DNA from: Calliopsis andreniformis
Taxonomy: Eukaryota > Arthropoda > Insecta > Hymenoptera > Andrenidae
Length of the DNA: 64,000 bases
NCBI RefSeq assembly: GCF_051401765.1
Contig: NW_027480440.1
Coordinates: forward strand, 6,882,001 to 6,946,000
Direction: 5' to 3'
Made by a program: the position numbers and the translations under genes. Under the pieces are notes generated by a model. That model made no database searches, was not told where the DNA came from, and saw only the letters and a program-made list of their open reading frames with translations. Positions 13,926 through 26,219 of this stretch are shown here, piece after piece (positions within the stretch are counted from its first letter, which is position 1; the number at the start of each line of letters is the position of its first letter).

Positions 13926-16695
13926 AATAGAATATCTCCAATTCACAGATTTCAAAACTCAATACTCAATCTGCAATCTTCAGATCTCTATCCACAAACA
14001 TCAATTCACATTACTCATCCCTCGACAGTTAGTCCTTTATGTTCAATCCTCAATCCTCAATTCTCAATCTTCAATCCTCAATACTGAATCTTCAATCATC
14101 AATACTGAATCCTCAATCCACAATCCTCAATCCTCAATCCTCAGTCTTCAATACTCAGTCCCCAATCCTCAATCTTCAATCCTCAATCCTCAATCCTCAA
14201 TCCTCGATCCTCGAACCTCAATCCGCAGTCCTCAATCCTCAAACCTCTATGTTCAATCCGCAATACCCAATCCTCAATCTTCAATTCTCAATCCTCAATC
14301 CTCAAACCTCAATCCTCAAACCTCAACCCTCAATCCTCAGTCCTCGAACATCAATCCTGAATCCTCAATCCTGAATCCTCAATCTTCATCCCTCAGTCCT
14401 CAACAATCAATTGTCAATCCTCACTCCTCAATAGAATATCCTCAATTCACAGCTTTCGATACTCAATCCCCATTCCTCAATCTTCAAATCTCAATCCACA
14501 AACATCAATTCTCATCACTCAACCCTCAACACTCAGACCTCAATCTTCAATCCTCAATCCTCAATCCGCAATCTTGAATCCTCAATACTCAATCATCAAT
14601 CCTCAATCCTCAATTCTCAATCCTCAACACTCAATCCTCAATCGTCAACCCTCAATCCCCAATCCTCAATCTTCAATCCTCTATCCTCAATCCTCAGTCC
14701 TCAATCTTCAATCCTCAATCTTCAATACTCAATACTCAATCTTCAATCCTCAATCCTCAATCCTCAGTCCTCAATCCTCAATCCTCAATCCTCAATCCTC
14801 AATCTTCAATCATCAATACTCAATCTGCAATCCTCAATCCTCATTCCTCAATCCTCAATCCTAATTCGTCACTCCTCAATACCCAATCCTCAACCTTCAA
14901 TCCTCAATCCTCAATCCTCAATTCTCAATCCGTAATCCTCAATCCTCAATCTTCAATCCTCAATACTCAATCTTCAATACTCAATCCTCAATCCTCAATC
15001 CTCAATCCTCAATCCTCAATCCTCAATCCTCAATCGTCAATACTCAATTCCCAATCCTCAATCTTCAATCCTCAACACTCAATCTTCAATCCTCAATCCT
15101 CAATCCTCAATCCTCAATAATCAATGTTCAATCCTCAATCCTCAGTTCTCAATCCTCAATACTCAATCCTCAATCGTCAATCCTCAATCCCCAATCCTCA
15201 GTCTTCAATACTCAATCCTCAATCCTCAATCCTCAATCCTCAATCTTCAATCCTCAATACTCAATCTTCAATCCTCAATCCTCAATCCTCATTCCTCAAT
15301 CCTCATCCTTCAATCCTCAATCGTCAATCCTCAATCGTCAATACTCTATCCTCAATCGTCAGTCTTCTATCCTCAATACTCAACCTTTAATCCTCAGTCG
15401 TCAGTCTTCTATCCTCAATACTCAACCTTTAATCCTCAATGCCCAAATCCTCATTCCTCATTCTTCAGTACTCAATACTCAATCCTCAATCGTCAATCCT
15501 CAATCCCCAATCCTCAGTCTTCAATACTCAATCCTCAATCCTCAATTCTCAATCCTCAATCCTGAATCCTCAATCCTCAATCCTCAACCCTCAATCCTCA
15601 GTCCAGAAACATCAATACCGAATCCTCAATCCTGAATCCTCAATCTTCAGACCTCAGTCCTCAACAATCAGTTGTCAATCCTCAATCCTCAGTAGAATAT
15701 CCTCAATTCACAGTTTTCAATACTCAATCCCCATTCTTCAATCTTCAAATCTCAATCCCAAACATCAATTCTCATCACTCAACCCTCAACACTCAGTCCT
15801 TTATGTTCAATCCTCAATCCTCAATTCTCAATCTTCAATCCTCAATACTGAATCTTCAATACTCAATCCTCAATCCTCAATCCTCAATCTTCAATACTCA
15901 GTCCCCAATCCTCAATCTTCAATCCTCAATCCTCAATCCTCAATCCTCGATCCTCGAAACTCAATCCTCAGTCCTCAATTCTCGATCCTCAATGTTCAAT
16001 CCGCAATACCCAATCCTCAACCTTCAACCCTCAATCTTCAATCCTCAATCCTCAATCCTCATTCTTCAATCCTCAACACCCAGTCCTCAATCTTCAATCC
16101 TCAATCCTCAATCCTCAATTCTCAATCCTCAATCCTCAATCCTCAGACCTCAAACACCAATACTCAACCCTCAGTCCTCGTCCGCAATCCACAACCCTCA
16201 ATCCTCAATCCTCAACCTTCAATCATCAATATTCAATCATCAATCCTCAATCTTCAATCCTCTATCCTCAATTCTCCATCCTGAATGTTCAATCCTCAAT
16301 ACCCAATCCTCAATCTTCAATCCTCAATACTCAATCCTCAATCCTCAGTCCTCAATTCGCAATCCTCAATCCTCAGACCTCAGGCATTAATACCCAACCC
16401 TCAGTCCTCGTCCTCAACCTACAACCCTCAATCCTCAATCCTCAATCTTCAATCATCAATATTCAACCTTCAATCCTCAATCCCCAATCCTCAATCCTCA
16501 ATCTTCAATCCTCAATCCTCAAACCTCAATACCCAATCCTCAATCCTCAATCCTCAATCCTCAATCCTCAATCCTCAATCCTCAATCCTCAATCCTCAAT
16601 TCTCTGTCCCCAAACCTCAATCCTGAATCCTCAATCCTGAATCCTCAACCTTCAGCCCTCAGTCCTCAACAATCAGTTGTCAATCCTCAATCCTC
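13926..16695. repeat. Higher-order unit B-A-C (2770 bp)
   Basis: B box at 13926 (variant AATAGAATATCTCC), A about 14436 and C about 15692. The first 1.1 kb is the second copy of the 1246-bp duplication. The unit contains an out-of-place block at 15281-15490 described separately. Confidence 0.82.
15281..15490. repeat. 42-bp direct duplication in an edge-type island
   Basis: Two adjacent 42-bp copies (six heptamers), with TCGTCAGTCTTCTATCC starting at 15356 and 15398, each ending in CAACCTTTAATCCTCA. The combination CGTCAGTCTTC, CAACCTTTAATCC and CATTCTTCAGT otherwise occurs at the right edge, near 62660-62740. I see it nowhere else in the core. Confidence 0.7.
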
Positions 16696-19600
16696 AATAG
16701 AATATCACCAATTCACAGATTTCAAAACTCAATGCTCAATCTGCAATCTTCAGATCTCTATCCACAAACATCAATTCACATTACTCATCCCTCGACAGTT
16801 AGTCCTTTATGTTCAATCCTCAATCCTCAATTCTCAATCTTCAATCCTCAATACTGAATCTTCTATCATCAATACTCAATCCTCAATCCACAATCCTCAA
16901 TCCTCAATCCTCAGTCTTCAATACTCAGTCCCCAATCCTCAATCTTCAATCCTCAATCCTCAATCCTGAATCCTCGATCCTCGAACCTCAATCCGCAGTC
17001 CTCAATCCTCAAACCTCAATGTTCAATCCGCAATACCCAATCCTCAATCTTCAATTCTCAATCCTCAATCCTCAAACCTCAATCCTCAAACCTCAACCCT
17101 CAATCCTCAGTCCTCGAACATCAATCCTGAATCCTCAATCCTGAATCCTCAATCTTCATCCCTCAGTCCTCAACAATCAATTGTCAATCCTCACTCCTCA
17201 ATAGAATATCCTCAATTCACAGCTTTCGATACTCAATCCCCATTCCTCAATCTTCAAATCTCAATCCACAAACATCAATTCTCATCACTCAACCCTCAAC
17301 ACTCAGACCTCAATCTTCAATCCTCAATCCTCAATCCGCAATCTTGAATCCTCAATACTCAATCATCAATCCTCAATCCTCAATCCTCAATCCTCAACAC
17401 TCAATCCTCAATCGTCAATCCTCAATCCCCAATCCTCAATCTTCAATCCTCTATCCTCAATCATCAGTCCTCAATCTTCAATCCTCAATCTTCAATACTC
17501 AATACTCAATCTTCAATCCTCAATCCTCAATCCTCAGTCCTCAATCCTCAATCCTCAATCCTCAATCCTCAATCTTCAATCCTCAATACTCAATCTTCAA
17601 TACTCAATCCTCAATCCTCAAATCCTCAATCGTCAATACTCAATTCCCAATCCTCAATCTTCAATCCTCAACACTCAATCTTCAATCCTCAATCCTCAAT
17701 CCTCAATCCTCAATAATCAATGTTCAATCCTCAATCCTCAGTTCTCAATCCTCAATACTCAATCCTCAATCGTCAATCCTCAATCCCCAATCCTCAGTCT
17801 TCAATACTCAATCCTCAATCCTCAATCCTCAATCCTCAATCTTCAATCCTCAATACTCAATCTTCAATCCTCAATCCTCAATCCTCAATCCTCAATCCTC
17901 AATCCTCAATCCTCAATCTCCAATCCTCAATTCTCAATCCTTATTTCTCAATCCTCAATCCTGAATCCTCAATCCTCAATCCTCAACCCTCAATCCTCAG
18001 TCCAGAAACATCAATACCGAATCCTCAATCCTGAATCCTCAATCTTCAGACCTCAGTCCTCAACAATCAATTGTCAATCCTCAATCCTCAGTAGAATATC
18101 CTCAATTCACAGTTTTCAATACTCAATCCCCATTCTTCAATCTTCAAATCTCAATCCCAAACATCAATTCTCATCACTCAACCCTCAACACTCAGTCCTT
18201 TATGTTCAATCCTCAATCCTCAATTCTCAATCTTCTATCCTCAATACTGAATCTTCAATACTCAATCCTCAATCGTCAATCCTCAATCTTCAATACTCAG
18301 TCCCCAATCCTCAATCTTCAATCCTCAATCCTCAATCCTGAATCCTCGATCCTCGAAACTCAATCCTCAGTCCTCAATTCTCGATCCTCAATGTTCAATC
18401 CGCAATACCCAATCCTCAATCTTCAATCCTCAATCCTCAATCCTCAAACCTCAATCCTCAATCCTCAACCCTCAATCCTCAGTCCTCGAACCTCAATCCT
18501 GAATCCTCAATCCTGAATCCTCAATCTTCATCCCTCAGTCCTCAACAATCAGTTGTCAATCCTCAATCCTCAATCCTCAATCTTCAGTCCTCAATACTCA
18601 ATCTGCAATCCTCAATCCTCAATCCTAAATCCTCAATCCTAATTCGTCACTCCTCAATACCCAATCCTCAATCTTCAATCCTCAGTCCACAATCCTCAAT
18701 TCTCTATCCTCAATCCTCAATCCTCAATCCTCAATCCTCAATCCTCAATCCTCAATCTTCAATCATCAATACTCAATCTGCATCCTCAATCCTCAATCCT
18801 CAACCCTCAATCCTAATTCGTCACTCCTCAATACCCAATCCTCAATCTTCAATCCTCAATCCTCAATCTTCAATCCTCAATACTCAATCTTCAATCCTCA
18901 ATCCTCAATCCTCAATCCTCAATCCTCAATCCTCAATCCTCAATCTCCAATCCTCAATCCTCAATCCTTAATTCTCAATCCTCAATCCTGAATCCTCAAT
19001 CCTCAATACTCAACCCTCAATCCTCAGTCCAGAAACATCAATACCGAATCCTCAATCCTGAATCCTCAATCTTCAGACCTCAGTTCTCAACAATCAATTG
19101 TCAATCCTCAATCCTCAGTAGAATATCCTCAATTCACAGTTTTCAATACTCAATCCCCATTCTTCAATCTTCAAATCTCAATCCCAAACATCAATTCTCA
19201 TCACTCAACCCTCAACACTCAGTCCTTTATGTTCAATCCTCAATCCTCAATTCTCAATCTTCAATCCTCAATACTGAATCTTCAATACTCAATCCTCAAT
19301 CCTCAATCCTCAATCTTCAATACTCAGTCCCCAATCCTCAATCTTCAATCCTCAATCCTCAATCCTGAATCCTCGATCCTCGAAACTCAATCCTCAGTCC
19401 TCAATTCTCGATCCTCAATGTTCAATCCGCAATACCCAATCCTCAATCTTCAATCCTCAATCCTCAATCCTCAAACCTCAATCCTCAATCCTCAACCCTC
19501 AATCCTCAGTCCTCGAACCTCAATCCTGAATCCTCAATCCTGAATCCTCAATCTTCATCCCTCAGTCCTCAACAATCAGTTGTCAATCCTCAATCCTCAA

Positions 19601-20144
19601 TCCTCAATCTTCAGTCCTCAATACTCAATCTGCAATCCTCAATCCTCAATCCTCAATCCTAAATCCTCAATCCTAATTCGTCACTCCTCAATACCCAATC
19701 CTCAATCTTCAATCCTCAATCCACAATCCTCAATTCTCTATCCTCAATCCTCAATCCTCAATCCTCAATCTTCAATCCTCAATACTCAATCTTCAATACT
19801 CAATCCTCAATCCTCAATCCTCAATCCTCAATCCTCAATGATCAATCCCAAATCCTCAATCCTCAATCCTCAACCCTCAACCCTCAATCCTCAGTCCTGA
19901 AGCCTCAATACCGAATCCTCAATCCTCAATCCTCAATCCTCAATCCTCAATACCCAATCCTCAATCTTCAATCCTCAATACTCAATCCTCAATCCTCAAT
20001 CCTCAATCCTAAATCCTCAATCCTTAATCCTCAATCCTCAACCCTCAATCCTCAGTCCTGAAACCTCAATCCCGAATCCTCAATCCTGAATCCGCAAACT
20101 TCAGTCCTCAGTCCTCAACAATCAATTGTCAATCCTCAATCCTC
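16696..20144. repeat. Higher-order unit B-A-C-C with 1027-bp internal duplication
   Basis: Boxes B (16696), A (about 17205), C (about 18090) and C (about 19115). The open stretches at 18202 and 19229 are near-identical and 1027 bp apart, so one C-bearing segment has been tandemly duplicated. The block reappears at 25.8-28.8 kb with only one C segment: offset 9524 before it, 9699 at 27901, and 8672 after it. Confidence 0.8.
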
Positions 20145-23100
20145 AATAGAATATCCTCAATTCACAGTTTTCAACACTCAATCCCCATTCTTCAATATTC
20201 AAGTCTCAATCCACAAACATCAATTCTCATCACTCAGCCCTCAACACTCAGTCCTCAATCTTCAATCCTCAATCCTCAATCCGCAATCTTGAATCCTCAA
20301 TACTCAATCTTCAATCCTCAATCCTCAAATCTCAATCCTCAACACTCAATCCTCAATCGTCAATCCTCAATCCCCAATCCTCAATCTTCAACCCTCTATC
20401 CTCAATCCTCAATCCTCAATCTTCAATCCTCAATCTTCAATACTCAATCCTCAATCCTCAATCCTCAACCATCAATCCTCAGTCCTGAAACGTCAATACC
20501 GAATCCTCAGTCCTGAATCCTCAATCTTCAGCCCTCAGTCCTCAACAATCAATTGTCAATCCTCAATCCTCAATAGAATACCCTCAATTCACAGTTTTCA
20601 ATACTCAATCCCCATTCTTCAATCTTCAAATCTCAATCCACAAGCATCAATTCTCATCACTCAACCCTCAACACTCTGTCCTCAATCTTCAATCCTCAAC
20701 CCTAAATCCTCAATCTTCAATCCTCAATACTCAGTCTTCAGTCCTCAATCCTCAATTCTCAATCCTCAATACTCAATCCTCAATCGTCAATCCTCAATTC
20801 CCAATCCTCAATTTTCAATCCTGTATCCTCAATCTTCAATCCTTAATCCTCAATCCTCAATCCCCAATCCTCAACCTTCAATCCTCAAACATCAATGTTC
20901 AATCCGCAATACCCAATCCTCAATCTTCAATTCTCAATCCTCAATCCTCAAACCTCAATCCTCAAACCTCAACCCTCAATCCTCAGTCCTCGAACATCAA
21001 TCCTGAATCCTCAATCCTGAATCCTCAATCTTCATCCCTCAGTCCTCAACAATCAATTGTCAATCCTCACTCCTCAATAGAATATCCCTAATTCACAGCT
21101 TTCGATACTCAATCCCCATTCCTCAATCTTCAAATCTCAATCCACAAACATCAATTCTCATCACTCAACCCTCAACACTCAGACCTCAATCTTCAATCCT
21201 CAATCCTCAATCCGCAATCTTGAATCCCCAATACTCAATCATCAATCCTCAATCCTCAATTCTCAATCCTCAACACTCAATCCTCAATCGTCAATCCTCA
21301 ATCCCCAATCCTCAATCTTCAATCCTCTATCCTCAATCCTCAGTCCTCAATCTTCAATCCTCAATCTTCAATCCTCAATTCTCAATCCTCAACACTCAAT
21401 CCTCAATCCTCAATTCTCAATCCGTAATCCTCAATCCTCAATCCTTAATCTTCAATCCTCAATACTCAATCTTCAATACTCAATCTTCAATCCTCAATCC
21501 TCAATCCTCAATCCTCAATCCTCAATCGTCAATACTCAATTCCCAATCCTCAATCTTCAATCCTCAACACTCAATCTTCAATCCTCAATCCTCAATCCTC
21601 AATCCTCAATAATCAATGTTCAATCCTCAATCCTCAGTTCTCAATCCTCAAAACTCAATCCTCAATCGTCAATCCTCAATCCCCAATCCTCAGTCTTCAA
21701 TACTCAATCCTCAATCCTCAATCTTCAATCCTCAATCTTCAATCCTCAATACTCAATCTTCAATCCTCAATCCTCAATCCTCAATCCTCAATCCTCAATC
21801 CTCAATCCTCAATCTCCAATCCTCAATCCTCAATCCTCAATTCTCAATCCTCAATCCTGAATCCTCAATCCTCAATCCTCAACCCTCAATCCTCAGTCCA
21901 GAAACATCAATACCGAATCCTCAATCCTGAATCCTCAATCTTCAGACCTCAGTCCTCAACAATCAATAGTCAATCCTCAATCCTCAGTAGAATATCCTCA
22001 ATTCACAGTTTTCAATACTCAATCCCCATTCTTCAATCTTCAAATCTCAATCCCAAACATCAATTCTCATCACTCAACCCTCAACACTCAGTCCTTTATG
22101 TTGAATCCTCAATCCTCAATTCTCAATCTTCAATCCTCAATACTGAATCTTCAATACTCAATCCTCAATCCTCAATCCTCAATCTTCAATACTCAGTCCC
22201 CAATCCTCAATCTTCAATCCTCAATCCTCAATCCTCAATCCTCGATCCTCGAAACTCAATCCTCAGTCCTCAATTCTCGATCCTCAATGTTCAATCCGCA
22301 ATACCCAATCCTCAATCTTCAATCCTCAATCCTCAATCCTCAAACCTCAATCCTCAATCCTCAACCCTCAATCCTCAGTCCTCGAACCTCAATCCCGAGT
22401 CCTCAATCCTGAATCCTCAATCTTCATCCCTCAGTCCTCAACAATCAGTTGGCAATCCTCAATCCTCAATCCTCAATCTTCAGTCCTCAATACTCAATCT
22501 GCAATCCTCAATCCTCAATCCTAAATCCTCAATCCTAATTCGTCACTCCTCAATACCCAATCCTCAATCTTCAATCCTCAATCCACAATCCTCAATTCTC
22601 AATCCTCAATCCTCAATCCTCAATCCTCAATCTTCAATCCTCAATACTCAATCTTCAATACTCAATCCTCAATCCTCAATCCTCAATCCTCAATCCTCAA
22701 TCCTCAATCCCAAATCCTCAATCCTCAATCCTCAACCCTCAACCCTTAATCCTCAGTCCTGAAGCCTCAATACCGAATCCTCAATCCTCAATCCTCAATC
22801 CTCAATCCTCAATCCTCAATACCCAATCCTCAATCTTCAACCCTCAATCTTCAATCCTCAATCCTCAATCCTCATTCTTCAATCCTCAACACCCAGTCCT
22901 CAATCTTCAATCCTCAATCCTCAATCCTCAATTCTCAATCCACAATCCTCAATCCTCAGACCTCAAACACCAATACTCAACCCTCAGTCCTCGTCCGCAA
23001 TCCACAACACTCAATCCTCAATCCTCAATCTTCAATCATCAATATTCAATCATCAATCCTCAATCTTCAATCCTCTATCCTCAATCCTCAATCCTGAATG

Positions 23101-23647
23101 TTCAATCCTCAATACCCAATCCTCAATCTTCAATCCTCAATACTCAACCCTCAATCCTCAATCCTCAATCTTCAATCATCAATATTCAATCACCAATCCT
23201 CAATCTTCAATCCTCTATCCTCACCCTCAATCCTGAATGTTCAATCCTCAATACCCAATCCTCAATCTTGAATCCTCAATACTCAATCCTCAATCCTCAA
23301 TCCTCAATCCTCAGTCCTCAATTCGCAATCCTCAATCCTCAGACCTCAGGCATTAATACCCAACCCTCAGTCCTCGTCCTCAACCTACAACCCTCAATCC
23401 TCAATCCTCAATCTTCAATCATCAATATTCAACCTTCAATCCTCAATCCCCAATCCTCAAACCACAATCTTGAATCCTCAATCCTCAAACCTCAATACCC
23501 AATCCTCAATCCTCAATCCTCAATCCTCAATCCTCAATCCTCAATCCTCAATTCTCTGTCCCCAAACCTCAATCCTGAATCCTCAATCCTGAATCCTCAA
23601 GCTTCAGCCCTCAGTCCTCAACAATCAGTTGTCAATCCTCAATCCTC
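20145..23647. repeat. Higher-order unit D-E-A-C
   Basis: First D box (20145; TTCAACACTC with TTCAATATTCAAGTCTC) and E box (20572; AATAGAATACCC with CACAAGCATC), always 427 bp apart, then A (about 21085) and C (about 21985). Up to about 20885 it matches 28.2-29.56 kb at offset 8672. From about 20890 it matches 9.92 kb onward at offset 10968. The switch marks a recombination junction. Confidence 0.82.
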
Positions 23648-26219
23648 AATAGAATATCACCAATTCACAGATTTCAAAACTCAATACTCAATCTGCAATC
23701 TTCAGATCTCTATCCACAAAAATCAATTCACATTACTCATCCCTCGACAGTTAGTCCTTTATGTTCAATCCTCAATCGTCAATTCTCAATCTTCAATCCT
23801 CAATACTGAATCTTCAATCATCAATACTCAATCCTCAATCCACAATCCTCAATCCTCAATCCTCAGTCTTCAATACTCAGTCCCCAATCCTCAATCTTCA
23901 ATCCTCAATCCTCAATCCTCAATCCTCGATCCTCGAACCTCAATCCGCAGTCCTCAATCCTCAAACCTCTATGTTCAATCCGCAATACCCAATCCTCAAT
24001 CTTCAATTCTCAATCCTCAATCCTCAAACCTCAATCCTCAAACCTCAACCCTCAATCCTCAGTCCTCGAACATCAATCCTGAATCCTCAATCCTGAATCC
24101 TCAATCTTCATCCCTCAGTCCTCAACAATCAATTGTCAATCCTCACTCCTCAATAGAATATCCTCAATTCACAGCTTTCGATACTCAATCCCCATTCCTC
24201 AATCTTCAAATCTCAATCCACAAACATCAATTCTCATCACTCAACCCTCAACACTCAGACCTCAATCTTCAATCCTCAATCCTCAATCCGCAATCTTGAA
24301 TCCTCAATACTCAATCATCAATCCTCAATCCTCAATTCTCAATCCTCAACACTCAATCCTCAATCGTCAATCCTCAATCCCCAATCCTCAATCTTCAATC
24401 CTCTATCCTCAATCCTCAGTCCTCAATCTTCAATCCTCAATCTTCAATCCTCAATTCTCAATCCTCAACACTCAATCCTCAATCCTCAATTCTCAATCCG
24501 TAATCCTCAATCCTCAATCCTCAATCTTCAATCCTCAATACTCAATCTTCAATACTCAATCCTCAATCCTCAATCCTCAATCCTCAATCATCAATCCTCA
24601 ATCCTCAATCGTCAATACTCAATTCCCAATCCTCAATCTTCAATCCTCAACACTCAATCTTCAATCCTCAATCCTCAATCCTCAATCCTCAATAATCAAT
24701 GTTCAATCCTCAATCCTCAGTTCTCAATCCTCAATACTCAATCCTCAATCGTCAATCCTCAATCCCCAATCCTCAGTCTTCAATACTCAATCCTCAATCC
24801 TCAATCCTCAATCCTCAATCTTCAATCCTCAATACTCAATCTTCAATCCTCAATCCTCAATCCTCAATCCTCAATCCTCAATCCTCAATCCTCAATCTCC
24901 AATCCTCAATCCTCAATCCTCAATTCTCAATCCTCAATCCTGAATCCTCAATCCTCAATCCTCAACCCTCAATCCTCAGTCCAGAAACATCAATACCGAA
25001 TCCTCAATCCTGAATCCTCAATCTTCAGACCTCAGTCCTCAACAATCAGTTGTCAATCCTCAATCCTCAGTAGAATATCCTCAATTCACAGTTTTCAATA
25101 CTCAATCCCCATTCTTCAATCTTCAAATCTCAATCCCAAACATCACTTCTCATCACTCAACCCTCAACACTCAGTCCTTTATGTTCAATCCTCAATCCTC
25201 AATTCTCAATCTTCAATCCTCAATACTGAATCTTCAATACTCAATCCTCAATCCTCAATCCTCAATCTTCAATACTCAGTCCCCAATCCTCAATCTTCAA
25301 TCCTCAATCCTCAATCCTCAATCCTCGATCCTCGAAACTCAATCCTCAGTCCTCAATTCTCGATCCTCAATGATCAATCCGCAATACCCAATCCTCAACC
25401 TTCAACCCTCAATCTTCAATCCTCAATCCTCAATCCTCATTCTCAATCCTCAACACCCAGTCCTCAATCTTCAATCCTCAATCCTCAATCCTCAATTCTC
25501 AATCCTCAATCCTCAATCCTCAGACCTCAAACACCAATACTCAACCCTCAGTCCTCGTCCGCAATCCACAACCCTCAATCCTCAATCCTCAACCTTCAAT
25601 CATCAATATTCAATCATCAATCCTCAATCTTCAATCCTCTATCCTCAATCCTCCATCCTGAATGTTCAATCGTCAATACCCAATCCTCAATCTTCAATCC
25701 TCAATACTCAACCCTCAATCCTCAATCCTCAATCTTCAATCATCAATATTCAATCATCAATCCTCAATCTTCAATCCTCTATCCTCAATCCTCAATCCTG
25801 AATGTTCAATCCTCAATACCCAATCCTCAATCTTCAATCCTCAATACTCAATCCTCAATCCTCAATCCTCAATCCTCAGTCCTCAATTCGCAATCCTCAA
25901 TCCTCAGACCTCAGGCATTAATACCCAACCCTCAGTCCTCGTCCTCAACCTACAACCCTCAATCCTCAATCCTCAATCTTCAATCATCAATATTCAACCT
26001 TCAATCCTCAATCCCCAATCCTCAATCCTCAATCTTCAATCCTCAATCCTCAAACCTCAATACCCAATCCTCAATCCTCAATCCTCAATCCTCAATCCTC
26101 AATCCTCAATCCTCAATCCTCAATTCTCTGTCCCCAAACCTCAATCCTGAATCCTCAATCCTGAATCCTCAACCTTCAGCCCTCAGTCCTCAACAATCAG
26201 TTGTCAATCCTCAATCCTC
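23648..26219. repeat. Higher-order unit B-A-C (2572 bp)
   Basis: B at 23648 and A about 24160, matching 12680-13720 at offset 10968 and then 10975, followed by C about 25070. Paired landmarks are present near 25525 and 25910. No gene is seen. Confidence 0.82.
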
